Origin: Actinomycetota bacterium
GTDB lineage: Bacteria; Actinomycetota; Thermoleophilia; Gaiellales; Gaiellaceae
Length of the DNA: 64,000 bases
Assembly (NCBI GenBank): GCA_009702325.1
Contig: WLID01000001.1
Location: 722,023 to 786,022, forward strand
Direction: 5' to 3'
The stretch's first letter is position 1. Each line of letters begins with the position of its first letter. This document shows, piece after piece, positions 1 to 6,900 of the stretch. A program made the translations under genes and the position numbers. The notes beneath the pieces were generated by a model. It was not told the DNA's origin. It did not search any database and saw only the letters and a list, made by a program, of their open reading frames with translations.

Positions 1-1
1 A

Positions 2-466
2 TCGGGAAGGGCGCATCGTCGGTTAGCCTCGAGTGCAATGCGGCGATTTCTCCCCATGGGCTTCGCGATGTTGGCGCTGGCTTTTGCGCCCGCCGGTTTG
101 GGTGCACACCTGCCCGGTTACACAAACAACCAGGTCGTGAATGCGGTCAACGGTGCGCGTGCCGACTACGGCGAAAATCCGGTGACGGTTCAGCCGTGGG
201 CGGATGTTGACGGTGTCACGAGTGCGCTCGACCCAGAGCTCGTCGCAGAAGTGTTGAACGTCATTCGTGAGCTTGCTGCGGGTGGGATGACAATGGTGAT
301 TGCGACGCACGAGATGGGCTTCGCGCGCGAGATCGCTGACCGGGTGTGCTTCCTCGACGAAGGTGTGATTCTCGAACAGGGGCCACCGTCGCAGATCTTC
401 AGCGACCCGCAAGAGGCTCGCACCAAGCAGTTTCTGCAACGGATCGTCGATGCTGGCCGGTTGTAA
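2..466 (+). CDS. partial, possibly chimeric polar amino-acid ABC transporter ATPase (GlnQ-type C-terminus)
   Basis: From base 218 on the frame reads like the C-terminus of GlnQ/HisP-type ATPases of polar amino-acid importers: the D-loop SALDPELV, the H-loop IATHEMGFA with its switch histidine, then [13 protein letters not shown] and a C-terminal FLQRI. Upstream the match fails. There is no Walker A, no LSGGQ signature, and the Walker B region reads VDGVTSALD, with glycine where the catalytic glutamate should be. The 70 or so residues before it look like an unrelated hydrophobic N-terminus. The frame is open to the window edge. Either the gene is a decayed copy joined to foreign sequence, or the first 210 bases are an assembly error at a contig end. 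I favour the latter. Confidence 0.5.
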   Translation, partial: SGRAHRRLASSAMRRFLPMGFAMLALAFAPAGLGAHLPGYTNNQVVNAVNGARADYGENPVTVQPWADVDGVTSALDPELVAEVLNVIRELAAGGMTMVIATHEMGFAREIADRVCFLDEGVILEQGPPSQIFSDPQEARTKQFLQRIVDAGRL

Positions 467-513
467 TCGGTTGCAGGCGACCTCTTCGGCGCCCCTGTCG
501 CCGGAATGGCCGC

Positions 514-519
514 TAACGT
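514..519 (+). promoter_or_regulatory. -10 box of leaderless groES-like gene
   Basis: TAACGT lies 7 bases before ATG 527, the spacing expected if transcription starts at the start codon. There is no Shine-Dalgarno sequence. Confidence 0.4.
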
Positions 520-526
520 CTTGGGC

Positions 527-820
527 ATGATTGATCCCGCTTCGAGCACCGCGATCCGCCTTGAGCCACTCGACGACTTCGTTGTCATCGAGCCGCTCGA
601 AGAGAGCGAGACTGCGAGCGGCCTGATTGTGCCGATCAACGAAGCGTCACATGTGGCTACGGGCATCGTCGCCGCGATCGGCCCCGAGGTCACCACCCTT
701 GAGCCGGGCGACAAGGTGCTCTATCCGCGCTCGGCAGGGTTCGAGGTTCGACTCGTCCGTTCACCTCACCGGGTGCGCGTGATGAAGCGCGAAGATCTCA
801 TCGCTCGCGTTCACGACTAA
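527..820 (+). CDS. GroES-like (chaperonin-10 fold) protein
   Basis: A 97-residue protein with the Cpn10 beta-barrel pattern: IRLEPLDDFVVIEPL, then SGLIVP, GIVAAIGPEV, LEPGDKVLYP and a final REDLIARV. GroES normally caps GroEL, but no groEL lies nearby and the mobile-loop region (ETASGLIVPINEASH) is only loosely like the canonical one, so a stand-alone or auxiliary co-chaperonin is possible. The start at 527 is preferred over the in-frame ATG at 506 because a TAACGT -10 box ends 7 bases upstream. An FkbM methyltransferase begins 3 bases after its stop codon. The family assignment is fairly sure, the partner unknown. Confidence 0.75.
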   Translation: MIDPASSTAIRLEPLDDFVVIEPLEESETASGLIVPINEASHVATGIVAAIGPEVTTLEPGDKVLYPRSAGFEVRLVRSPHRVRVMKREDLIARVHD

Positions 821-823
821 GTC

Positions 824-1552
824 GTGTCAGGCAGAGTCGCTGGAGCGTTGCAGTCGTTTGCCCGTGCCGGGGTCGCGAGGCCGGTGCGAGGTGCGATCGA
901 CAAGGCTCTCGGCGGACGTCTCCGGAAGGTGCGTGTCGTGTCGGGAGTCGCTCGAGGGGCGCGCATGGAGCTCGACCTGCAGTCGGAGAAGGCGTACTGG
1001 CTCGGACACTACGAGCCGGCCGTACAGGAGCTGATCCGCGCTCATGTGAGGCCCGGCGAGCTCGTGTATGACGTGGGTGGGCACCGCGGGTTCTTCAGCC
1101 TGTGCGCCGCTCGCCGCGGCGCGAGCGTCGTGGTCTTTGAGGCTTCGCCCGAGAACGCCGCGCGTATCCAACGGAACATTGATCTGAACCGTTTCCCGGT
1201 CACCCTCGTCGAGGCCGCGGTGTGGGACAGCGACCAGGGTGTGTCGATTGTGGAGGGGGAGTCGAGTTCCGAGTGGCGTGTGGTCGAGGGTGGCACGCTT
1301 CCGACGGTTACGCTCGACGATGTGGCTGGCGACGGGCCGTTTCCCAGTTTCATCAAGATCGATGTTGAGGGCGCCGAGCTTCGGGTGCTCGCCGGTGCAA
1401 GACGTGTGATCGAACGTCAGCGGCCGGTGATCGTGTGTGAGGCGCACAGCGACGAGGCGGTTGGTGCGATCAAGGAGCTTCTGGCCGGCTACGTCGTCTC
1501 GAGTGTTGGGCATCCGTGGCGTCTCGTGGCGATCCCGTCGGTGGCGGAGTAG
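824..1552 (+). CDS. FkbM-family SAM-dependent methyltransferase
   Basis: A 242-residue protein starting at GTG. The SAM-binding motif I is VYDVGGHRGFFSL (about residues 81-93), followed by VVFEASPENAARIQRNI (motif II acidic residue) and the FkbM hallmark FIKIDVEGAELRVLAGA near residue 180. FkbM proteins O-methylate sugars, polyketides or lipids, and the substrate cannot be read from sequence. The first 60 residues are a basic helix-rich extension. It is placed directly after the GroES-like gene and before the ABM protein, all on the same strand with gaps of 3 and 10 bases, so the three probably share a transcript. Confidence 0.8.
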   Translation: MSGRVAGALQSFARAGVARPVRGAIDKALGGRLRKVRVVSGVARGARMELDLQSEKAYWLGHYEPAVQELIRAHVRPGELVYDVGGHRGFFSLCAARRGASVVVFEASPENAARIQRNIDLNRFPVTLVEAAVWDSDQGVSIVEGESSSEWRVVEGGTLPTVTLDDVAGDGPFPSFIKIDVEGAELRVLAGARRVIERQRPVIVCEAHSDEAVGAIKELLAGYVVSSVGHPWRLVAIPSVAE

Positions 1553-1562
1553 GCGAGCCGTC

Positions 1563-1868
1563 GTGGTAACGGAGCTTGCTGTCCTGAATGTGATTCCTGG
1601 CCGTGAGGCGGAGTTTGAGGCTGCGTTTGCGCAGGCGAAGGGTCTGATTGCCGGGGCAGAGGGGTTCCGGTCGCTCGATCTGCAGCGGTGCCTCGAGAAC
1701 CGGTCGCGCTACTTCTTCCGTGTCGAGTGGGAGCGGCTTGAAGATCACACGGACGGCTTCCGCAACTCACCCGCGTATGGGGAGTGGAAGCAGCTCCTGC
1801 ATCACTTCTACGATCCGTTTCCGACGGTCGAGCACTTCGAGCTCGTCGCGCGCGTCGAGCGTTCGTAG
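1563..1868 (+). CDS. antibiotic biosynthesis monooxygenase (ABM) domain protein
   Basis: A 101-residue dimeric alpha+beta barrel protein of the ABM superfamily. It shows the usual pattern: beta strand LAVLNVIPGREAEFEAAF, a central GFRSLDLQRCLENRSRYFF and RVEWERLEDH, then FRNSPAYGEW and LLHHFYDPFPTVEHFE. Family members are small cofactor-free or heme-degrading monooxygenases, or unknown. The start is GTG 1563 because the homologous core begins immediately after it; the frame is open further upstream, but that stretch is inside the FkbM gene. The stop codon is followed by cgtagtcaag-type sequence that recurs at the edge of the inverted-repeat element at 1928. Confidence 0.75.
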   Translation: MVTELAVLNVIPGREAEFEAAFAQAKGLIAGAEGFRSLDLQRCLENRSRYFFRVEWERLEDHTDGFRNSPAYGEWKQLLHHFYDPFPTVEHFELVARVERS

Positions 1869-1927
1869 TCAAGCGCCGGAGGCTCTCTTCGGGCCGCTGC
1901 GCGCCGGCGTCCAACCCCCTGCGTCAC

Positions 1928-2122
1928 CCCCCGGTGTCAGACACCGGACGTAGTCAAGCCTTCGGGTGTAACGCGTTCGAAACAGTTTGGCGGCGAGCAG
2001 ACGACCCGGAATGGCTTAGACAAACGGTTTCATTGCCGCGCGGGACGAGAGACCGGACGCTGAAAACGTTACAAAGATGTTCCAGAAGACACTTGACAGA
2101 AAAAGGTGTCTGACACCGGGGG
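1928..2122. repeat. 195-bp element bounded by 18-bp perfect inverted repeats (REP/MITE-like)
   Basis: Bases 1928-1945 (cccccggtgtcagacacc) are repeated as an exact reverse complement at 2105-2122. Each copy carries the palindrome ggtgtcNgacacc. Between them are about 160 bases with no convincing ORF. A 10-base direct repeat, cgtagtcaag, occurs at 1864-1873 (across the end of the ABM gene) and at 1949-1958 (just inside the left end). The layout resembles a REPIN or a non-autonomous palindromic element; no transposase is present in the window. The intergenic stretch 1869-2241 holds nothing else I can support. Confidence 0.6.
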
Positions 2123-2195
2123 TTGCGGCCCGGCGTTGCGAGGGCGCGCGAGGGACCGAGTGCGCTGCGCGGACGAACGGCGCCGGAAAGCAGAA

Positions 2196-2224
2196 AACCC
2201 CGCGGCCAGAGGGCTCACGGGGTT
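2196..2224 (-). terminator. hairpin 3' of tRNA-Ser(GGA)
   Basis: aaccccg (2196-2202) pairs with cggggtt (2218-2224), about 20 bases past the 3' end of the minus-strand tRNA. A run of A on the plus strand just below it (2194-2197) gives U residues at the end of the minus-strand transcript. Confidence 0.5.
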
Positions 2225-2241
2225 CTCGGATCACGGTTGAG

Positions 2242-2330
2242 CGGAGAGAGAGGGATTTGAACCCTCGAAGCACCTTTCGGCACTTACGCGATTTCCAGTC
2301 GCGCTCCTTCGGCCACTCGGACACCTCTCC
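2242..2330 (-). tRNA. tRNA-Ser (anticodon GGA)
   Basis: On the minus strand an 89-base class II cloverleaf can be folded: acceptor GGAGAGG with TCTCTCC, anticodon loop CTGGAAA giving GGA within the stem CGCGA/TCGCG, a long variable arm, and T-loop TTCAAAT in the stem GAGGG/CCCTC. The discriminator is G, as in serine tRNAs. It reads UCC and UCU codons. No CCA is encoded. Confidence 0.93.
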
Positions 2331-2539
2331 GTTGCGACACGGAGGGTAGCCGCTTGGGTGGTTAGCCGCGCAGCATGGAGCGTGCGCGAGCTGCTCGAAT
2401 CGCATCGCTCAACGACGCAAGATCGTAGGCGCCGTCAGCCGTCCCCCGCTTGATGAAGCGAGATCGCCATTTGACTCTTAGGCGATGACGAGTCGCAGTT
2501 CGAGGGGAACTGCTGGCGATGTTCTGCGGAGGGGGAGTT

Positions 2540-3679
2540 ATGCGTTTGATGCTTGCGGGCGCGATCGCGTGTCTCGGTTTTGGCGTGGCGTTCGCGATGC
2601 CGTCGATCGCGGCGACGAAGCATGCGGGGAGAGCGGCGGACGCTCCGCCTGGCGCGACGGCGCTATGCAAAGACGGGACGTACAGCTTCTCGCTGACGCA
2701 CTCCGGAACTTGCTCGTCACACGGTGGAGTCGCGGTATGGCTGGACGGTTCGGGAGGATCGACAACGACCACTCCGGTCACGACGTCCCCAGCGACGACT
2801 TCGACGACGACTGACGCGCTTGCGCCGCACTGCCAACCGACGCAGGGAAACCCATTGCTGACCTACGGGCCAGGGCTCGCGATCTTCTACCCGTTCGCCT
2901 ACGCCTACACAGGAACGCTCACGACGGCGACTATCGACTACGGCGACGGCTCGAAGGCGAACCTGCCGATGCCGATCCCGTCAGCGCTCCAACTGCAACA
3001 CACGTACGCCACGAATGGCACGTACACCGCCACGCTCTCGTGCGTCGACAGCAGTGGGCGGCAGGCCTCAACGTCCGTGTCCTTCGCCATCACGACGGCG
3101 AAGAACACCACGCCGGGCGCAGCCCCGACAACAACGACGCTGACAACGACCGTAGCAAGCGTTCCGCCGAAAATCACCACGATTCCCGCTCACAAGGTGT
3201 CCTCGACCCCCTCGTCGGTCGGGTTCGGGGCAGGCCGCGCATTCGGACATCGGACACGCACAAGCTCGTGCCGTCTGTCATCCCTTCCCGATCGGCGATG
3301 CTCACCCGGAGCCTATTACCCAAGCCTCACGAAGACTCTTCTCTGCTCATCGAGCTTCCACACGAGCGCCATTCGGCACGTCACCGAGTCCGAGAAGCAC
3401 GAGGTCGAGCGCGAATACGGAATGGCCGCCAAGCCGTACGGCTCCAAGGTCGAAATCGACCACATCGTGCCGCTCGAGATCGGCGGATCGAACGAAATCA
3501 CGAATCTCTTCCCAGAAGCCGCAAGCGCGGCACCCGGCTACCACGTCAAGGACAAGCTCGAGAACCGCCTGCACTCGGCGGTTTGCTCAGGGCAGATGAG
3601 CCTCCGCAACGCGCAACGGCAAATCGCGATGAACTGGGAACGCCTCTACCGTCAGGTCTTCGGAGTGTCGCCGGCCTGA
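2540..3679 (+). CDS. secreted DUF3761 / PKD-like / HNH-type nuclease protein
   Basis: A 379-residue protein. An N-terminal signal peptide (about residues 1-26, MLAGAIACLGFGVAFA core) is followed by a DUF3761-like motif (CKDGTYSFSLTHSGTCSSHGGV), a threonine-rich linker, a PKD-like domain (TIDYGDGSKANL ... YATNGTYTATLSCVDSSG), a second Thr-rich linker, and a C-terminal domain with EIDHIVPLEIGGSNEITNLFPE, the core of HNH endonucleases (the DH pair plus the later N). Cysteine pairs suggest disulphides outside the cell. I infer an exported nuclease that could act on extracellular DNA. ATG 2540 is chosen because GGAGGGGGA lies just upstream; ATG 2519 is in frame but lacks a ribosome site. Confidence 0.75.
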   Translation: MRLMLAGAIACLGFGVAFAMPSIAATKHAGRAADAPPGATALCKDGTYSFSLTHSGTCSSHGGVAVWLDGSGGSTTTTPVTTSPATTSTTTDALAPHCQPTQGNPLLTYGPGLAIFYPFAYAYTGTLTTATIDYGDGSKANLPMPIPSALQLQHTYATNGTYTATLSCVDSSGRQASTSVSFAITTAKNTTPGAAPTTTTLTTTVASVPPKITTIPAHKVSSTPSSVGFGAGRAFGHRTRTSSCRLSSLPDRRCSPGAYYPSLTKTLLCSSSFHTSAIRHVTESEKHEVEREYGMAAKPYGSKVEIDHIVPLEIGGSNEITNLFPEAASAAPGYHVKDKLENRLHSAVCSGQMSLRNAQRQIAMNWERLYRQVFGVSPA

Positions 3680-3738
3680 GTCGACGAACACACGTTCGCG
3701 GTAGCATCGTCGCGCCGCCCGGCCCCGGGAAGGGCACC

Positions 3739-4029
3739 TTGCGAGAACCAGACAGCGGCACCGGCATGAGCCTCGAGGCCGCGCTCGAGCTAACCGCGCA
3801 GCAGCTCGCCAAGCCAGCCACGGCGCGACGAGGCGCGCTGATGGCCACCCGGTGGGTTGAGGTGTGGCTCGCTCAGGCCTCGCCGCGCCCAGGCATCCAC
3901 GAGACGCGGCGTGTCGTCCAAGCGCTCTGCGCGCTTCAGAGCGACGATCACGCCGGCAGAGCGACGCGGTTCCTTCAACACGTCGCCCTAGGTGGAGAGT
4001 TCCCGCGTCACAACGAGTACGGGTTCTGA
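3739..4029 (+). CDS. hypothetical protein, 96 residues
   Basis: A small ORF with no family that I recognise. It is predicted to be mostly helical (LEAALELTAQQLAKPATARR, then HETRRVVQALCALQSDD and ATRFLQHVALGGEF). TTG 3739 is preferred because GGGAAGGG lies 5-6 bases upstream; ATG 3766 is the next in-frame choice. A TAGCAT -10-like box at 3702-3707 could drive it. It follows the HNH-type gene by about 60 bases. No signal peptide or membrane segment is visible. Coding character rests on composition and the ribosome site only. Confidence 0.45.
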   Translation: MREPDSGTGMSLEAALELTAQQLAKPATARRGALMATRWVEVWLAQASPRPGIHETRRVVQALCALQSDDHAGRATRFLQHVALGGEFPRHNEYGF

Positions 4030-4159
4030 CTCGGGGGTGTCCGAAAGAGCGACTATCGCGCCGACCGGCGCACAGGCAGGCTCTCGGCGGGCCGGGTAGC
4101 CGGTGGCGAGTCTCACCGCGGGAGTCGTGCCTAACGCTGCCCGGCCCGATCTCAGACGG

Positions 4160-4495
4160 TCAAGCCGACGACGAGGCGTCGTACGTGTCCTGCTGTTTCA
4201 CGAATCCAATCGGGAACCGGGGTTCCGCACTCACGGCAGTGAGCCTGCGCACGCTGAGGATCAGCGCCTCGGGCGCGATGATGAGCTGAATCTCGTCCGG
4301 AGTGGTGAACGTCAGAAAAGGGGTTAGTAGGCCGATGGTCTTGACCCGAATGGCTGCCCCTGGCGCGTGTACGTACCAAGCGATCTCCTCGTCTGGATCA
4401 GAATTGCTTGCGAGGAGATGTCGGGCCGTGTCTTGCAGAGCCTCGAATGCGCGGTCCGCTGGTGTCGGGATGGATGGCATAAGCGGGGTCTCCAC
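4160..4495 (-). CDS. hypothetical protein, 111 residues
   Basis: Not a family I recognise. The protein has a helical N-terminal third (DRAFEALQDTARHLL) and then a beta-rich part (IAWYVHAPGAAIRVKTIGLL, FTTPDEIQLIIAPEALILSV). No signal peptide or membrane segment is seen. The GTG start at 4495 is well supported: TAGCGT lies exactly 6 bases upstream on the minus strand (plus bases 4502-4507), the leaderless spacing used by many genes here. The gene is monocistronic, with no neighbour on its strand closer than the tRNAs. The plus-strand region 4030-4159 between genes holds nothing identifiable. Confidence 0.55.
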   Translation of the reverse strand: METPLMPSIPTPADRAFEALQDTARHLLASNSDPDEEIAWYVHAPGAAIRVKTIGLLTPFLTFTTPDEIQLIIAPEALILSVRRLTAVSAEPRFPIGFVKQQDTYDASSSA

Positions 4496-4612
4496 GCACC
4501 CACGCTATCTCGGTGAGACTCTGCGCGCCAGTTGCGCGCCAGTCGTGGTTCTTTCTATGCGGTTCTATGCCCCTACCTGCGGATGAAGCACGACCGGACT
4601 CGGGCGACGCAA

Positions 4613-4653
4613 GAGAGCCAGAAACCCGCGCGTGCTGCGGGTTCCTGGCTCTC
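4613..4653 (-). terminator. 17-bp hairpin 3' of tRNA-Ser(CGA)
   Basis: Arms 4613-4629 and 4637-4653 pair over 17 positions with one G-U type mismatch and a 7-base loop, 7 bases beyond the minus-strand tRNA 3' end. The stem is strong but has no clear U-run. Confidence 0.6.
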
Positions 4654-4659
4654 CGTGAG

Positions 4660-4746
4660 CGGAGGGGAGAGGATTTGAACCTCCGATCCATTTGCATGGA
4701 TAACGGTTTTCGAGACCGCCGCATTCGACCGCTCTGCCACCCCTCC
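4660..4746 (-). tRNA. tRNA-Ser (anticodon CGA)
   Basis: Minus-strand 87-base class II tRNA. Acceptor GGAGGGG with CCCCTCC, anticodon loop CTCGAAA inside the stem GCGGT/ACCGT (anticodon CGA, reading UCG), a long variable arm and T-loop TTCAAAT. The discriminator is G. No CCA is encoded. Confidence 0.93.
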
Positions 4747-4833
4747 GAACGCGCTACAGACTAGCGGCCACTCGCTGAGAACCGAGCGGCTGCCGCTCTC
4801 GTGGGTGTTCGGCTGCACCGAACGGAGGTTGAC

Positions 4834-4864
4834 CGTGGGGGAGAACCGGCGGTTCTCCCCCACG
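4834..4864 (-). terminator. 14-bp perfect hairpin 3' of tRNA-Ser(GCU)
   Basis: cgtgggggagaacc (4834-4847) and ggttctcccccacg (4851-4864) are exact reverse complements with a 3-base loop. It lies 9 bases past the tRNA 3' end, so it most likely ends that transcript. Confidence 0.65.
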
Positions 4865-4872
4865 CGTACAGG

Positions 4873-4963
4873 CGGAGAAGGAGGGATTCGAACCCTCGAG
4901 GCAGGGATTACCCCACCTAACGCCTTAGCAGGGCGCCGCCTTCAGCCACTCGGCCACTTCTCC
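4873..4963 (-). tRNA. tRNA-Ser (anticodon GCU)
   Basis: Minus-strand 91-base class II tRNA. Acceptor GGAGAAG with CTTCTCC, anticodon loop CTGCTAA (GCU, reading AGC and AGU), an extended variable arm, and T-loop TTCGAAT. The discriminator is G. It is the third serine tRNA within 2.7 kb; only the UGA isoacceptor is missing from the set here. Confidence 0.93.
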
Positions 4964-4967
4964 GGGA

Positions 4968-4990
4968 GCGCCATCGTACCGAGATGGCGC
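4968..4990 (-). terminator. hairpin downstream of the cytochrome c gene
   Basis: gcgccatc (4968-4975) pairs exactly with gatggcgc (4983-4990) around a 7-base loop, 75 bases past the cytochrome stop on the minus strand. It may end the aquaporin-cytochrome transcript. Confidence 0.45.
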
Positions 4991-5064
4991 AAGGGTCATC
5001 GGCGCATCCGCTAGCGGGATGAGTTGCTCCGGTACGGAGGTGAGGTCGCTGCGACGGAAGCGGA

Positions 5065-5553
5065 CTAGGCGACGCTGGCGATGTACGCCGCGACGTCCTG
5101 GATCTGCTCGTCGGTGAGCTTGCCAGCGAACGCGGGCATCGTGCCCTTACCGTTCGTCACCCGGTCAACGATGACGTCAGCCGCAGACTTCGTCTCATCG
5201 AGGTTGGGGCCGACAGCGCCAGCTGCATCAGCGTCTGCCAGAACATGACAAGCACCGCACCCGTTCGCAGTGAAGACCGTCTTACCGTTCGCCGCATCAC
5301 CGGTCGATGCTGTTGCTGCAGCGACAGCCGGCTCACCCTCAGCCTCTTTCTTCTCTTTGCCGAAGACGAGGACGGTGGCCATCATCGCGAGGAACAGCAC
5401 CACGCAAAGCACGAGATAGATCGGCATGTGCTTGCCCGGGAAGTTCGGGCTCTTCGTCGGTAGCACGAAAGCTGAGATCACCGAGAAGACGATGAAGATG
5501 CCGCCCATTGTCGCGAGGGCGATCTCTTGTGAGGTGGAAAGAGCGAAGATCAC
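5065..5553 (-). CDS. membrane-anchored c-type cytochrome
   Basis: A 162-residue electron carrier. Two hydrophobic segments come first (about residues 10-31, IALATMGGIFIVFSVISAFV, and about 42-65, MPIYLVLCVVLFLAMMATVL), then an Ala-rich linker, then one heme c domain: NGKTVFTANGCGACHVL carries the CxxCH heme site, GPNLDE follows, and GTMPAFAGKLTDEQIQDVAAYI supplies the axial methionine. It probably passes electrons on the outer face of the membrane to a terminal oxidase that is not in this window. GTG 5553 is chosen because TAAGCT ends 7 bases upstream on the minus strand. It lies 22 bases after the aquaporin gene. Confidence 0.85.
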   Translation of the reverse strand: MIFALSTSQEIALATMGGIFIVFSVISAFVLPTKSPNFPGKHMPIYLVLCVVLFLAMMATVLVFGKEKKEAEGEPAVAAATASTGDAANGKTVFTANGCGACHVLADADAAGAVGPNLDETKSAADVIVDRVTNGKGTMPAFAGKLTDEQIQDVAAYIASVA

Positions 5554-5560
5554 GGGCGGG

Positions 5561-5566
5561 AGCTTA
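5561..5566 (-). promoter_or_regulatory. -10 box of leaderless cytochrome c gene
   Basis: Minus-strand TAAGCT, 7 bases from GTG 5553; no Shine-Dalgarno. It fixes the start codon well inside the longest open frame. Confidence 0.4.
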
Positions 5567-5575
5567 GAGGATCTC

Positions 5576-6373
5576 TCAGATCGATGCGTCAGTTCCCTCA
5601 GCGGCAGCATGCGAATGCTCGTCGCCGTGGGAATCGGACGTTTCCGGGGCTACGACAGCAGCGGCCATTTCGGCACCCGTGTCGTCTGAATCTGCGGCGT
5701 CTTCTGCGGTGTCTTCACGCAGATAGAGCATCTCGTAGGCGACTGCTGCGATCGTTGCGCCTGCGAGCGGCCCGACGTACCAAACCCAGAAGTCCGTCCA
5801 CTCGCCTGATGCGAGCTGCGGGCCGAACGCGCGGGCCGGGTTCATTGCGGCGCCTGTGAGGCCGCCACCCATGAGGATGTCGAGCGTGATCGTCAGGCCG
5901 ATGCCGAGCCCGGCGATCTGCTTGAACGAGCCGCGCGAGTCGACGGCTGTGGCGAAGATCACCCAGACGAGGAAGAACGTGAGGACAGCTTCGATCGCGA
6001 CGGCCTTACCGGCGTTGATCGTGTGGTCGATCGAGGGGGCTCCGAGGTGGAGCGTCGACTTGCCGCCGGGCGGGAGCACCCACCAGAGCAGCAGTGCGGC
6101 GAGCGTTGCACCCGCGAGCTGCACGATCCAGTAGAAGGCGGCGAGGCTCGCCTCGATGCGCCGTGTGATCAGGAAAGCGAACGTGACGGCGGGGTTGAAG
6201 TGACCGCCTGAGATCATCCCGACCGACGAAACCATCACGGCAATCACAAGGCCGTGAGCGAACGCGGCACCGACGAGATCGCCATAGATCAGCGAGCCAC
6301 AGCCAATGAAGATGAGGGCGAACGTGCCGACGAACTCGGCTACGCCACGCTTGAGGAAGTCACCTGCGAGCAT
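5576..6373 (-). CDS. aquaporin / glycerol facilitator family (MIP) channel
   Basis: A 265-residue channel protein. Both NPA half-helices are intact: GGHFNPAVTFAF and GAAMNPARAFGP, the second with the pore arginine directly after NPA. Six membrane helices can be traced, beginning with GVAEFVGTFALIFIGCGSLI. The short loop after NPAR and the F in the first half suggest a water-type (AqpZ) rather than a glycerol pore, an inference only. The C-terminal 45 residues are acidic and then histidine-rich (SHGDEHSHAAA), which could bind metal. ATG 6373 is chosen because homology begins there. It is the first gene of a pair with the cytochrome c. Confidence 0.9.
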   Translation of the reverse strand: MLAGDFLKRGVAEFVGTFALIFIGCGSLIYGDLVGAAFAHGLVIAVMVSSVGMISGGHFNPAVTFAFLITRRIEASLAAFYWIVQLAGATLAALLLWWVLPPGGKSTLHLGAPSIDHTINAGKAVAIEAVLTFFLVWVIFATAVDSRGSFKQIAGLGIGLTITLDILMGGGLTGAAMNPARAFGPQLASGEWTDFWVWYVGPLAGATIAAVAYEMLYLREDTAEDAADSDDTGAEMAAAVVAPETSDSHGDEHSHAAAEGTDASI

Positions 6374-6501
6374 CGTGGGCGGGATCTTACGGGCACGGAC
6401 GGACGGACGGAGTGGGTTGAAGCACGCTTTTCGACCGGACACGAGAACTTGCGGTCACAATAGAACGCCACTCGCACTCCCCTCGAACAAAGGACGCATC
6501 G

Positions 6502-6900
6502 ATGCCTCTGACACCAGATCAGGCCGCCTTTCTACGCGACAACGCGTTTCCCGCTGTGCTCACCGCGCTTCGCCCCGACGGTTCACCTCATTCCACGGTT
6601 GTGTGGATGCACGAAGACAACGGCGACGTTGTCGTGAATACGGCGCTTGGTCGTGCGAAGGATCGTTTCCTGCGCAACGATGGTCGGGCTTCGGTTGTCG
6701 TCGTCGATCCGACGAACCAGTACAAGTGGGTTGGCGTGTCCGGAGCGGCGACGCTCGAGACCGAAGGTGCGTACGAGCAGATCGACCAGCTTTCGAACAA
6801 GTATCTCGGCAAGGACTATCCGTGGCGGAGCCCGGATGAGACGCGTGTGACGGTTCGGATCAAGGCCGAGAAGGTTGACGCGATGGGGTTCGACGCCTGA
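6502..6900 (+). CDS. PPOX-class, probably F420-dependent, oxidoreductase
   Basis: A 132-residue split-barrel protein of the pyridoxamine-phosphate-oxidase-like class. It starts with the F420-type N-terminus LTPDQAAFLRDNAFPAVLTALRPDGSPHSTVVWM and continues with NTALGRAKDRFLRND and YKWVGVSGAATLE. Such proteins use F420 (or FMN) to reduce quinones, biliverdin or other substrates. The substrate here is unknown. AAAGGA sits 10 bases before ATG 6502. It is the first gene of a tight operon whose last gene makes the F420 precursor FO, which supports F420 as its cofactor. Confidence 0.8.
   Translation: MPLTPDQAAFLRDNAFPAVLTALRPDGSPHSTVVWMHEDNGDVVVNTALGRAKDRFLRNDGRASVVVVDPTNQYKWVGVSGAATLETEGAYEQIDQLSNKYLGKDYPWRSPDETRVTVRIKAEKVDAMGFDA

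Noticed and set aside
2362..2781. minus-strand ORF opposite the start of the HNH protein
   Set aside because: Antisense shadow of the Thr-rich coding strand; no ribosome site.
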